From NCBI RefSeq assembly GCF_011189575.1, contig NZ_PUJW01000001.1:372001-436000 (forward strand): a stretch of DNA of 64,000 nucleotides, in the 5' to 3' direction. The stretch's first letter is position 1, and each line of letters starts with the position of its first letter. The stretch is from Photorhabdus cinerea (GTDB taxonomy: Bacteria > Pseudomonadota > Gammaproteobacteria > Enterobacterales > Enterobacteriaceae). Under the pieces are notes generated by a model. It ran no database searches. It had not been told where the DNA came from and saw only the letters and a list, made by a program, of their open reading frames with translations. Made by a program: the position numbers and the translations under genes. This document shows, in pieces, positions 53,519 through 62,671 of the stretch.

Positions 53519-54020
53519 CGTCAAAATCACTTTTTATGAAATAGGATGATCAGATCATTTTAATGATGAAGAGGTCCATAAAAAGTAAGATTCCACGCTG
53601 GTCAGTAAATAACCTGATAATGTAAAGATATCCTTTTATGTTTTTTCAGATAATCAACCTTTTCTCAGGATTTAAGTTTTGCTTAATTAACCCGTTTTAC
53701 TAATTTTTTTATTGCATTATTTTGATGATTTGTTTTGTAAAATGATGCCGAAAAAGTACATTAATATCATCCTATTATATAAAATCTTTAATCTTTAATC
53801 TTTAATCTTTAATCTTTAATCTTTCTGTATTTTCACTTTTAAATGATCATGGTAGGTTAAATCAACGTAAAATAAAAGGAGTTTGAAATTATTAAAAAAG
53901 AGAAATGCAAGTAAAAAGAGAAAGTGAATAATGTTAAAAAGATGAAGGGTTTAAGCTTGTAAAACGATTATCATTCCGGGTTTTCTTATTTTTTAATTAA
54001 AAATTTATCTAAATAACTAT
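53519..54020. other. AT-rich non-coding stretch with heptamer satellite
   Basis: These 502 bp between the ISAs1 relic and the IS110-type element contain a heptanucleotide tandem repeat at 53783-53824 and poly-A/T tracts. No gene can be supported. Confidence 0.5.
53783..53824. repeat. Six tandem copies of AATCTTT
   Basis: AATCTTT is repeated six times without mismatch (42 bp). It lies in non-coding DNA, so length changes would not shift a reading frame. Such arrays are prone to slippage and could serve as a strain marker. Confidence 0.9.
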
Positions 54021-54028
54021 ATGGACAC

Positions 54029-54241
54029 TGATTCAATTCAAGTAGGTGAGTAAATTTTTCTGACAACGTAGTCGCAAACATATATTCGGCTTCAATGAGC
54101 CCTGATGAAAATCCGCACTCTCTGCCCTCATTATTTCAACAGTCTCGATAGACTGAGCTATTTACCAGGTTCACAGAGAGTCGGTTCGACCTGTCAGTAC
54201 ATCAACTTATGGACTTCTACATCATTTACATCATGGGTAAC
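54029..54241 (-). ncRNA. Possible bridge-RNA region of the IS110-type element
   Basis: IS110-family elements encode a structured bridge RNA in a non-coding end; in IS1111-like elements this is downstream of the transposase. This 213-bp end is the right size and contains a CAGTCT-CGAT-AGACTG hairpin (54140-54155). No target or donor loops were matched by eye, so this is a positional suggestion only. Confidence 0.3.
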
Positions 54242-55271
54242 TCATCGTGGTTCATAACTCGATTGTTGGCTGACCAGAGCCCAGGCTATTCGGGCATTTT
54301 TATTTGCCAGGGCAACTGCCGCTTTATTGAGCCCGCTGCAGGCTATCACGCCTTTTAACCCGCGTTGTAATCCATTACATTGTTCGTCAGGGATTTTTTG
54401 CACCCGATAAACAACTGGAACGGGTACCATGAATCAGTATTCCTCGCAAATAGCCATCCCTGCGTTTCGTGATACCCAATAACCTGACTTTGCCACCACT
54501 ACTGTGTTCTCTTGGAACCCGCCCCAGATAACTGGCAAAATGGCGGCCATTTTTGAAATCCGTACTATCTCCCAGCGCTATCATCAAAGCGGATGCCCCC
54601 AGTGGAGCAATACCCGGTAGCGTCAGTAGACAGCGAATATCTTCTTCTTGTGCATTCAAATGGTTGAGGTGTTTATCCAGCACTTTCAGACGCTGCTGCT
54701 GTTCTTTGAGTTCAAGCAAGAGTTCCTGAAATAATTCACGGCTCAACGGGGTCAGGTCATTTTCCGCGTTTTCCAGATGCTCAGGCAAACATTGCTCAAC
54801 CTTGTGAGCGCTTTCGGGTATAGCAATGCCATATTCTAAGCCCAATCCCCGTATTTGATTAATCAGCGCCGTTCTGTTTTTCATTAGCCGTTGGCGAACA
54901 CGATGCAAACACTGAATATCCTGTTGTTCCTGTGTTTTTTCCGGCACATAACGCATCCCCGGACGACTGTCTGCTTCCACAATAGCCACGGCATCATTTT
55001 TATCATTCTTGCTGCCCATTCTGAATGGGGCGACATATTGGGGGCTGATTTGCTTCACCTCATGACCACAGCGTTTAAATTGTCGGCTCCAGTAATTTGG
55101 GCTGCCACAAGCCTCCATCACTATTTTAGAAGGGGGTTGTTGAGCAATGAATGTCGTCAGTTTATCGCGCGTTACCACGGTATTTTTAATCATTTTTCCG
55201 AGCGGAGACGCAATATGTAATTGAAACACTCGCTTTGCCAGATCAATTCCGATAACTTGTTCCATTGACAC
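54242..55271 (-). pseudogene. IS110-family transposase, frameshifted
   Basis: The N-terminal DEDD RuvC-like domain is intact (MEQVIGIDLAKRVFQLH with the first Asp, KIVMEACGSPNYW with Glu, SKNDKNDAVAIVEA with two Asp). The C-terminal Tnp2/transposase_20 domain follows (LLTLPGIAPLGASALMIALGD, ASYLGRVPREHSSGGK). After ILIHGTRS near 54400 the frame shifts. The remainder, including GVIACSGLNKAAVALANKNARIAWAL, continues in another frame to 54242. A single indel therefore inactivates the C-terminal Ser-bearing domain, although the frames overlap enough that a rescue event is conceivable. Confidence 0.85.
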
Positions 55272-55370
55272 CTCTTTATATTTTTGCTGATGTATTCAGC
55301 ATGGCTCACTGAAGCCGTTTTGGGGAGGTGTCCATTTCATTATTTCATAATTATGATACACCCTCTCTTT

Positions 55371-56384
55371 TTACTCTCTGTTAGTCCTGTAGGAGAATGA
55401 ATTCAAAAACGTTTTCACTTTTTCAAGCAACTGCCACATATACTGACAGCAATGATTTCGTGTCACCGTTTCATGCAGGGATTGCCACAGGCGCTCAATT
55501 TTATTCAGCCAGGGGGAATAAACAGGTAAAAACAATAGATTAAATTTAGGAGGATGGGCCAGCCAATTACTGACCTTCCGGCTTTTGTGAATACTATAAT
55601 TATCTAAAATCAACGTGAGGGTCTCAGCGTGACAATATTGGTGATCAAGTTCTTCCAATACATTGATAAATAATCGAGAATTTTTATTTAACCCGCCAAT
55701 ATAAGTGATTTTCCCTGTTTGAACATTCAAGCAACCCGCAAGGTAATGTTTTTGATTTTTTCCTGGTGTCACTATACGTTTTTGCTACCCTTTTAAATAC
55801 CAGTCAGAGCCGATTTTTGGATTTAGCTCGATATCGACTTCATCTTCATAAAAAACGGGATGTTTTTCCGAGTACGTTGACAACGCCTTGGTAATTTTCG
55901 CCATTTTTTCAGGGTATTCGGGATCGGGTAATTTAAGCGTTGGGACTGCTCTTCGCCAAACGATACTCATTTTGTGTAAGTAACGATAGAAGGTGCTGAT
56001 GGATAATTTTATATTTAATAATGCATTGATTTTAATTATAAAAAGTTCAAGACTACAACGAGAACGCAGGCAACCTAATTGTTGGGGAGAATGTTGCAAT
56101 AAAAAAGATAGCAAAGGATAAAGTGGGATTAAATTCCAGACCGTGGGTCTGCCCGCAGGTAGGCTTTTCAAACCTTCCAGGACATATAAAGTAAACCAAT
56201 TTATCCAGCGATTGATGGAAGAACGACCGGCACAAAGGGTTCTGGCGACTTGTGAGACAGAGTCACCTCGATGTAGCATCAACATGGCCATGAGTCTGCG
56301 TGCAGAATTTTTATCTCGGGTGCTCTGGATAATTTTTTTCATCTGGCGTCGTTCATTGCGGAGTATCAGTGCTATGACAGGCAT
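55371..56384 (-). pseudogene. IS630-family transposase with one amber stop
   Basis: The N-terminal half has two HTH regions (SVSQVARTLCAGRSSINRWI) and the first catalytic Asp in FYEDEVDIELNPKIGSDWYLKG. It is followed by a TAG and continues in the same frame as QKRIVTPGKNQKHYLAG, LILDNYSIHKSRKV (second Asp) and PWLNKIERLW (Glu). All three DDE residues are therefore present, and the only visible lesion is one TAG, probably from CAG. Natural suppression or a single reversion would restore the enzyme. Terminal inverted repeats could not be fixed with confidence. Confidence 0.88.
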
Positions 56385-56750
56385 AACTCAGTCCGTTTAG
56401 TGGTTTGGGATTTTTTGCAATTGATCAGATCGCAAAAACTGGGCTGAGTTCCCTCTAAGTGATCTACTATTTTGAAAAGTTATTTATACCCTGTAAAAAA
56501 GGATAAATAAGAATATGAAATAGGTTAATAAAACAATATATTTAAAGAATTAACCGGTTTTAATTACGTTTTCAACTTGGGATTAAACTTCCCCATCAGC
56601 TAGTTAAATAATTATTCATGAAAAATCAGAATAACAAAATCCGAAAATAAATGACTTAACCGAATAAGAACCAGATTACTTTTGGCATTATTGTGTTGCA
56701 TTTGTTATTAAATGCTGTGATACATTAAATACGTCTGTTTAAACTTGTTT

Positions 56751-56832
56751 TATACCCTTCACCTTTCAAGCTGCTGCTTTGTTGGCTGCGTTCACTTGCC
56801 GCCGCCCTGCAACTTGAAATCTATTGGGTATA
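56751..56832. repeat. Shortened ERIC element (about 82 bp)
   Basis: It begins TATACCCTTCACCTTTCAAG, has the TTTGTTGGCTGCGTTCACTT core and TTGCCGCC, and ends CTTGAAATCTATTGGGTATA. The middle is deleted relative to the copy at 13016-13125, a common ERIC variant. Confidence 0.8.
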
Positions 56833-57355
56833 TACTGTTTTAATCCGTCCTATAGCGTGGCTTTTTTACGGTTTTATGTAAATCATGCCTTTTTTTATAC
56901 CTTTAGTGTGATTTAACGCTTAAATACTCATCTAATCATTATCAGCTTTCTAGCTCATTAATCCGAGAGAATTTTCACTGTTATTGATGTAATAAATCGT
57001 GATTAAATGAGTTTGCCGATTTATTTAAACATCATTTAAATAGACATGGTTGAATGGGATTAAGTGAAAATCTAGAATCACATAACGAGCTTATTTTAAT
57101 AAATAAACGCTTTTATTTTAATAACCCTCATCTTTTCAAAATGACATTGATTAAGAACCTATCCCATTAGGGCTATTTTATTTGCCGTTCTTTGTAATAG
57201 AGACTGAACCCGTTGGTTTGTCCATTTTCCCGGTCCGTAAAATCTGAAATCCTCGATCCTGTTCATAGATCGGCATATTTTCCTAAGCAGGAGTGCCGAA
57301 AGTTACATTTATGTATCTGATTGCTCTTTTGTTTTTTTACTTTATTGTTACAAAT

Positions 57356-57384
57356 TTGACATTGATTTAACCATTTAATATATT
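57356..57384 (+). promoter_or_regulatory. Sigma-70-type promoter with overlapping palindrome, amine island
   Basis: TTGACA (57356-57361), a 17-bp spacer and TATATT (57379-57384) form a near-consensus promoter about 48 bp before the aldehyde dehydrogenase start. A perfect 16-bp palindrome ATTTAATATATTAAAT (57373-57388) covers the -10 and is flanked by TAACC and GGTTA. It is a good candidate operator for the GntR regulator encoded downstream. Confidence 0.65.
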
Positions 57385-57431
57385 AAATTATAGGTTATAT
57401 TTTATGTTATCCAATCCATCAGGAGGTAACC

Positions 57432-58862
57432 ATGACGGTGCCAATGCTCAGGCATTTCATTAATGGTCAGTATGTTGAATCTAAAAGTTCCGAATATTTT
57501 GATCTGGTAAGCCCGGTCACTGGTGAAGCTTATGCGCGTTCTCCTAACGCGACTGCGGCGGATGTTGATGAAGCGTATGCATCAGCTAAAGAGGCGTTCA
57601 AGATCTGGGGGGGCAGCACCCCGTCAGCCCGTCAGCAGGCATTGCTGGCATTAGCCAATGCAGTGGAAAAAAACGCTGAACGTCTGATCGAAGTGCAAAG
57701 CCGCAATACGGGGCAGCTCAAGCATATGATTGCCTCTGAGGAAATTGCGACGTCAGTGGATCATATCCGTTTCTTCGCTGGTGCCGCCCGTTTTCTGGAA
57801 GGCAAAGCTACTGCTGAATATCTTCCTAATATGACGACCAGCATCCGGCGCGAACCACTAGGCGTGGTGGGTCAAGTTACGCCGTGGAATTACCCACTGA
57901 TGATGGCCGTATGGAAGATAGCGCCTGCGCTGGCTGCGGGCAATACTGTGGTACTCAAACCGAGCGATACCACGCCGGAAAGTACTCTGTTACTGGCTGA
58001 ATTGGCCAATCCGTTCTTCCCTGCCGGTGTATTCAACGTGGTGTTGGGTAATGCCAAAGCGGGTGCCTTGGTCGTTTCACACAAAACGCCAGCTATGGTT
58101 GCCATCACGGGTTCCGTGCGTGCAGGCTTGCAGGTTGCCTCTTCGGCGGCGACTAATCTCACCAGAACACATTTGGAGCTAGGGGGCAAAGCACCAGTGG
58201 TTGTTTTCGCCGATGCAGATATGGATAAAGCAGTGGAGACCATTGTTACTGCGGGGTTCTTTAACGCTGGTCAGGATTGTACAGCAGCCTCGCGTGTGCT
58301 GGTGCATGAATCTGTTTACGATACCTTCGTTGCCAAACTGGTGGCGGCAGCTAAAGTCACCCGCTTTGGTGATCCGGAAGATGAAGAGGCGCTGTATGGA
58401 CCGCTCAATAATATTCGTCAGCTGGAGCAGGTCAAAAGGTTCATTGCATGTCTGCCCGCTTATGCCCGTATCGAAACAGGAGGCCGTCAGGCCGAACGTT
58501 TGGGTTATTACTTTGAACCTACGGTAATTACCGGCTTGGAACAGCACGACGAAGCAATCCAGACCGAGATTTTCGGCCCGGTTATCACGGTGCAGAAGTT
58601 CCTCGATGAACAGGATGCCATAGAGAAAGCTAACGATGTGAAATACGGACTGGCCTCCAGTGTCTGGACCCGCGACCATGGCCGCGCGTTGCGCCTGTCA
58701 CGTGAACTCGATTTCGGTACTGTCTGGATTAACACCCATATTCCTCTTACGGCAGAGGCGCCGCACGGTGGTTTCAAGAGCTCCGGATATGGTAAAGATC
58801 TGTCGGTTTATGGCTTCGATGAATATACGCGTATCAAACACGTGATGAGTTCCAACGACTGA
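57432..58862 (+). CDS. Aldehyde dehydrogenase, aminobutyraldehyde-type
   Basis: This 476-residue NAD(P)-dependent enzyme has the ALDH motifs in order: VTPWNYPLMMAVWKIAPALAAGNTVVLKPSD (cofactor fold, about 149-179), GSVRAG (about 221-226), ELGGKAPVVVFADAD with the catalytic Glu (about 242) and NAGQDCTAASR with the catalytic Cys (about 277). It most resembles gamma-aminobutyraldehyde/betaine-aldehyde dehydrogenases (PatD/PuuC group). It has a strong AGGAGG ribosome site and heads a co-directional run of seven genes. In this context it would oxidise an aminoaldehyde or semialdehyde made by the oxidase and aminotransferase encoded downstream. The DNA is GC-rich, unlike the preceding IS region. 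Confidence 0.93.
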   Translation: MTVPMLRHFINGQYVESKSSEYFDLVSPVTGEAYARSPNATAADVDEAYASAKEAFKIWGGSTPSARQQALLALANAVEKNAERLIEVQSRNTGQLKHMIASEEIATSVDHIRFFAGAARFLEGKATAEYLPNMTTSIRREPLGVVGQVTPWNYPLMMAVWKIAPALAAGNTVVLKPSDTTPESTLLLAELANPFFPAGVFNVVLGNAKAGALVVSHKTPAMVAITGSVRAGLQVASSAATNLTRTHLELGGKAPVVVFADADMDKAVETIVTAGFFNAGQDCTAASRVLVHESVYDTFVAKLVAAAKVTRFGDPEDEEALYGPLNNIRQLEQVKRFIACLPAYARIETGGRQAERLGYYFEPTVITGLEQHDEAIQTEIFGPVITVQKFLDEQDAIEKANDVKYGLASSVWTRDHGRALRLSRELDFGTVWINTHIPLTAEAPHGGFKSSGYGKDLSVYGFDEYTRIKHVMSSND

Positions 58863-58877
58863 CACAGGACATCCGTA

Positions 58878-59651
58878 ATGATTCAGAATAGATCTCCACG
58901 CGATCTAGTGTCGCGCGCGCACCACGAGCTGTTTACTGACCGTGATGTAGGGGCGCTTGAGCGTTGTTTTTCGCCGCATTTCATCGAACATTCCCCGTTG
59001 GTCAAAGAGGGTCTTGCCGGATTACGTGAGCTGGTCTGCACACATCCTGAACTGCACCACGAAACGTATCGTGTATTGCAGGATGGTGATCTGGTCGCTA
59101 TCCACGGTCGTTTTATGGGGTTAGACGACCGGCCGTTGGTCGGTTTCGATCTGTACCGGGTTGCCGACGGCTTAATCGTGGAGCATTGGGACGGCCTGGT
59201 ACCACAGGCCGCACCCAACGCCAGTGGCCGGACTCAGTTAGACGGCCCGACTGAAGCAGGTCATAGCCATAACCGGGAGAAGAATCGCGAACTGGTGGTC
59301 AACTTTTTTACACGTACCCTGATCGAGGGTTACTACGAAGAGTTTGGGAACTACACCAATGGTGAATTGTTTCGCCAGCACAGCCCCGATATTCCCGATG
59401 GTACGGCGGCAGTCATCTCGTTTCTTAAGCAACTCAGGGATGAAGGGCAGGGTCTGCATTACACTAAAATTCACCGTACGGTAGCCGATGGGCAATTTGT
59501 TCTGACCCATTCGGAGGGGAGTATTGCCGGAGCGCGTCACAGCTATTTCGAGCTATGGCGCATTGAGAACGGTAAAGTGGCTGAGCTTTGGGATGCTATC
59601 ACCCCGGTCCCGGAGGATGCGAAAGCGCTGCATCGCCACGGTATTTTTTAG
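58878..59651 (+). CDS. Protein with two SnoaL/NTF2-like domains
   Basis: This 257-residue protein starts 15 bp after the aldehyde dehydrogenase. It contains two related halves. The first has SRAHHELFTDRDVGALERCFSPHFIEHSPLVKEGLAGL and VAIHGRFMGLDDRPLVGFDLYRVADGLIVEHWDGL. The second has VVNFFTRTLIEGYYEEFGNYTNGELFRQHSPDIPDG and VLTHSEGSIAGARHSYFELWRIENGKVAELWDAI. Both match SnoaL-like cone folds, which bind small hydrophobic or amine substrates or act as small isomerases. The catalytic role here is unknown; its place in an amine operon suggests a processing or scavenging step. Confidence 0.8.
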   Translation: MIQNRSPRDLVSRAHHELFTDRDVGALERCFSPHFIEHSPLVKEGLAGLRELVCTHPELHHETYRVLQDGDLVAIHGRFMGLDDRPLVGFDLYRVADGLIVEHWDGLVPQAAPNASGRTQLDGPTEAGHSHNREKNRELVVNFFTRTLIEGYYEEFGNYTNGELFRQHSPDIPDGTAAVISFLKQLRDEGQGLHYTKIHRTVADGQFVLTHSEGSIAGARHSYFELWRIENGKVAELWDAITPVPEDAKALHRHGIF

Positions 59652-59703
59652 TGTCGTTTGCAGACATGTCGGAATCCGTGTTTTTTCAATCAGGAATTAA
59701 AGA

Positions 59704-60459
59704 ATGATGGCATATTCCATCGTCTACGCACAGCTCGATCAGGCCACCCGGACCGAACAGGTTGTGGAACGTTTAAGTAACGCGATCATCTCTGGGGTAT
59801 TACAGACCGATGAGCAGTTGCCTAATGAAAACGAGCTGTCGCGTTTGTTGGGTGTATCGCCAGTAACGGTACGTGATGCTCTGAATACGCTGCGCACCAG
59901 GCAGTTGATCGATACCCGGCGAGGACGTCATGGCGGTAGTTTCGTATGTCAGGTTCCCGTTGAGATAATGCGGAAATATCATCCGTTGCGGTTGATGGCT
60001 TCAGGCGAGCTAGCGGATTTCAGCGAATTTCACTGTGCAGTGATCGGCCATAGCGCGAGGCTTGCGGCGCAACGCTCAACGCCGGGTGAACTGGAGATGC
60101 TTGGGCAGTTGATTGACAGTTTTGCGGCCGCGACGCAACCAGATGCTCGTATACAGGCAGATATGCGTTGCCTGTTAACCCTGGCATCCCAAGCGCAGTC
60201 GGCGAGGCTTGCTAACCAGGAGCTGGAGATTCAGGCCGAATGGACGCCTTTGGTGGCGCTTCTGTACCGGGAGGCTGCTGTACACCGCGAAGTTGTTACC
60301 TCCTGGCGTTCACTTTTAGACGTTCTACATAAGGCTGACGACTTCGCCTGTTATCAGCTGGCGCAGAGAATGATTGCCCGAATTACCGACCACCTGCTTG
60401 AATGCAAATTGCGCATGGATACCGATGCGCCGTTCTTGCAGAAACCCGCCCGCGAGTAA
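59704..60459 (+). CDS. GntR-family transcriptional regulator (FadR/FCD type)
   Basis: This 251-residue protein has a GntR winged HTH, EQLPNENELSRLLGVSPVTVRDALNTLRTRQLIDTRRGRHGG (about residues 38-79), and a helical C-terminal effector domain with conserved His (HCAVIGHSARLAAQ) but weak FCD similarity. It probably senses a pathway metabolite and controls the operon; the palindrome over the promoter -10 is the best operator candidate. Two adjacent ATGs are possible starts (59704 or 59707), with AGGAA upstream. Confidence 0.9.
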   Translation: MMAYSIVYAQLDQATRTEQVVERLSNAIISGVLQTDEQLPNENELSRLLGVSPVTVRDALNTLRTRQLIDTRRGRHGGSFVCQVPVEIMRKYHPLRLMASGELADFSEFHCAVIGHSARLAAQRSTPGELEMLGQLIDSFAAATQPDARIQADMRCLLTLASQAQSARLANQELEIQAEWTPLVALLYREAAVHREVVTSWRSLLDVLHKADDFACYQLAQRMIARITDHLLECKLRMDTDAPFLQKPARE

Positions 60460-60494
60460 CGCGGCTGCATTCATCTCAGGAAAGGAAGTGGCAT

Positions 60495-61235
60495 ATGTAC
60501 AACAACATACATGCAGAACGGGCCAGGAACATCCTAGACGATATCCTGACCTCGGCACAGAGGGCTACCGCAGCCTTGGCAGAGGCGACGGCGCGTATTT
60601 TATCGCAGATGCCTTTACATTATACGGAAGGTGCCCGCTTAACGCGGGAGCAGCGCGCTGCATTGCAAAAACATATCCACGATGTACTGCATGACAACGC
60701 TTGGTGTAACGGGGCGGGGTTTGCCAGTTATGTGTCAATGAAGACGGCTGGGGAGGAGGGAGGCTACTGGACGTTGGAGTGGTGGCGTCAGGAAGGGAGC
60801 ACCATTCAACAGGCACAACTGGAACATAATCAGGAGCAGTGCAGGCGTCTGGACTTCCGGTTGTTTGACTGGTTCCGGCAGCCGGCAAGTTGCCATCTTC
60901 CCTTTATCGACGGTCCTTATGTGGATTATGTCTGCAACGGAGCCTACACGATTACAATAGCTCACCCGGTACTCATCGGTGAGGATTTTGTCGGCGTTGC
61001 GGCGGCAGATATGCTGGTTTCAACGCTGGATCGGTTACTTCTACCCGCTCTGGGAGCCATTGGTAAGCCAGTACTGGTTATTAATGACGATGCGCGGGTC
61101 GTGACCTCGACAGTGCCGGGAGTGCGTTCCGGTTCACTATGGAAGTGTCAGGACGTTAATCAGTCAGCCGATGGTGAAGTACCTTCACTGCGTTTGGTGA
61201 TCCTACCGTCATTACATCGGGAGTCTGCCTGCTGA
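60495..61235 (+). CDS. Soluble PDC/Cache sensor-domain protein
   Basis: This 246-residue protein has no membrane segment or signal peptide. It begins with a helix (AERARNILDDILTSAQRATAALAEATARIL) and then a PAS-like Cache/PDC fold: WTLEWWRQEGS, FIDGPYVDYVCNGAYTITIAHPVLIGEDFVGVAAADM and LGAIGKPVLVINDDARVVTSTV. The Y-x-D ... YTITIAHPV pattern resembles ligand-binding Cache modules of amine and amino acid receptors, but no kinase, cyclase or methyl-accepting output domain is attached. AAGGAAG precedes the chosen ATG. Its place next to the GntR gene suggests it binds or senses the substrate in the cytoplasm. Confidence 0.75.
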   Translation: MYNNIHAERARNILDDILTSAQRATAALAEATARILSQMPLHYTEGARLTREQRAALQKHIHDVLHDNAWCNGAGFASYVSMKTAGEEGGYWTLEWWRQEGSTIQQAQLEHNQEQCRRLDFRLFDWFRQPASCHLPFIDGPYVDYVCNGAYTITIAHPVLIGEDFVGVAAADMLVSTLDRLLLPALGAIGKPVLVINDDARVVTSTVPGVRSGSLWKCQDVNQSADGEVPSLRLVILPSLHRESAC

Positions 61236-61271
61236 AGCCCACTTATTCAGATTGCGGAGGAATTTTCATTT

Positions 61272-62549
61272 ATGACTGAATCTATGTTAGCCAAAAGACG
61301 CAGCGCGGCTATTGCGAAAGGCGTGGGCGTGACCACTCAAGTCTATGCGGAGCGGGCGGAAAACGCTGAAATTTGGGATGTTCAGGGGCAACGTTATATT
61401 GATTTTGCCGCCGGTATCGCCGTGGTAAATACCGGGCACCGCCATCCGCGTGTCATCGCGGCAGCCAGAGAACAACTGGAACAGTTTACCCACACTTGTC
61501 ATCAGGTAGTGCCCTACGAAAATTATGTGGCGCTGGCCGAACGTCTGAACCGCCTGGTGCCTGGTAATTTTGCGAAGAAGACCGTCTTTGTCACTACCGG
61601 GGCCGAGGCGGTGGAAAATGCTGTGAAGATCGCGCGCGCCGCTACCGGGCGCAGTGGCGTGGTAGCTTTCAGCGGTGCTTTCCATGGTCGTACCTTCCTC
61701 GGTATGTCATTAACTGGCAAAGTTGCACCGTACAAAATGGGGTTCGGCCCGCTAGTTAGCGATATTTATCGTGTTCCGTTTCCGGTTGGGCTGCATGGCA
61801 TTAGCGTGGAACAGACGCTGAATGCGCTGGATAATCTCTTTAAAGCCGACATTGATCCCACGCGCGTCGCTGCCATCATCATCGAACCGGTACAGGGCGA
61901 AGGTGGTTTCTATCCTGCGCCTACCGAGCTGCTCAAAGCCCTGCGTGAGATCGCCGATTGCCACGGTATTGTACTTATCGCCGATGAGATCCAGACCGGT
62001 TTCGCGCGTACGGGTAAACTGTTTGCCATGGAGCATCATGAGGTGGCTGCCGATCTGACCACTATGGCGAAAGGTCTGGCGGGTGGTTTGCCGCTGGCGG
62101 CTGTGACGGGACGTGCAGAGTTGATGGACGCTGTAGTGCCTGGTGGTCTGGGGGGAACCTATGGTGGTAACCCAGTGGCAATTGCGGCTGCCCATGCGGT
62201 GTTGGATGTGATCGAAGAGGAGAAGCTGAATGAGCGGGCGACGCAGCTGGGAGACCAGCTAAAACAGCGTCTGCATGAACTGCGACCGCGTGTCCCGCAG
62301 ATCGCCGACGTGCGTGGGCTTGGGCTGATGATTGCGGCAGAGTTTAACCGTGCGGACAGTCAGGAACCCGATGCCAGCTTTACCAACGCGGTATGTCAGA
62401 AAGCGTTGGAGCGTGGTCTGATCCTGCTGATGTGTGGTGTACACGGCAATGTGATACGTTTCCTTCCGCCGCTGACCATACAAAATAATGTTTTTGACGA
62501 AGCACTCAACATTCTGGAGTCTGTGCTGCTCGATCTGGCTGAACCGTAA
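61272..62549 (+). CDS. 4-aminobutyrate aminotransferase (GabT/PuuE type)
   Basis: This 425-residue class III PLP aminotransferase converts 4-aminobutyrate and 2-oxoglutarate to succinate semialdehyde and glutamate. Visible are TTGAEAVENAVKIARAATGR (about 108-127), AFHGRTFLGMSLTGK, IIEPVQGEGGFYPAP (about 208-222), LIADEIQTGFARTGKLFAME with the PLP-binding Asp (about 240) and TMAKGLAGGLPLAAVTGR with the Schiff-base Lys. GGAGGAA precedes the ATG. It fits a putrescine/GABA-type route with the PuuB-like oxidase and the aldehyde dehydrogenase, though other omega-amino acids are possible substrates. Confidence 0.92.
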   Translation: MTESMLAKRRSAAIAKGVGVTTQVYAERAENAEIWDVQGQRYIDFAAGIAVVNTGHRHPRVIAAAREQLEQFTHTCHQVVPYENYVALAERLNRLVPGNFAKKTVFVTTGAEAVENAVKIARAATGRSGVVAFSGAFHGRTFLGMSLTGKVAPYKMGFGPLVSDIYRVPFPVGLHGISVEQTLNALDNLFKADIDPTRVAAIIIEPVQGEGGFYPAPTELLKALREIADCHGIVLIADEIQTGFARTGKLFAMEHHEVAADLTTMAKGLAGGLPLAAVTGRAELMDAVVPGGLGGTYGGNPVAIAAAHAVLDVIEEEKLNERATQLGDQLKQRLHELRPRVPQIADVRGLGLMIAAEFNRADSQEPDASFTNAVCQKALERGLILLMCGVHGNVIRFLPPLTIQNNVFDEALNILESVLLDLAEP

Positions 62550-62671
62550 AGGGGGAGGGGCGTAATGACTGGGAGTTTGCGCGTGCGCTGACTGAATGGG
62601 TGCAGACCTTACGGGTTGGTAATGCGCAGGGCGGCAGGGTAGAACCTGCTGCTTCACAAGAGAGGACAACA

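Larger units (their letters stand above)
54021..55335 (-). mobile_element. IS110-family (IS1111-like) insertion sequence
   Basis: ATGGACAC at 54021-54028 and its complement GTGTCCAT at 55328-55335 flank a single IS110-type transposase gene, giving an element of about 1.3 kb, the usual size. About 213 bp lie downstream of the transposase and 64 bp upstream. Short subterminal inverted repeats and a long downstream non-coding end fit the IS1111 subgroup. The exact element boundaries may extend a few bases beyond the repeats. Confidence 0.65.
56385..57431. other. 1-kb AT-rich intergenic region
   Basis: This stretch separates the IS remnants from the GC-rich amine-catabolism genes. It holds the outer end of the IS630 element (including AACTCAG ... 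CTGAGTT at 56385-56450), a short ERIC element, and the promoter of the aldehyde dehydrogenase gene. Nothing else with coding or RNA character was seen. Confidence 0.55.

Noticed and set aside
53783..53824. CRISPR-like repeat array
   Set aside because: The repeats are 7 bp, contiguous and without spacers, and no cas genes are present.
56385..56450. Terminal inverted repeat of the IS630 element
   Set aside because: AACTCAG/CTGAGTT is an inverted repeat on one side only; I could not find a matching sequence at the other end near 55340-55370.
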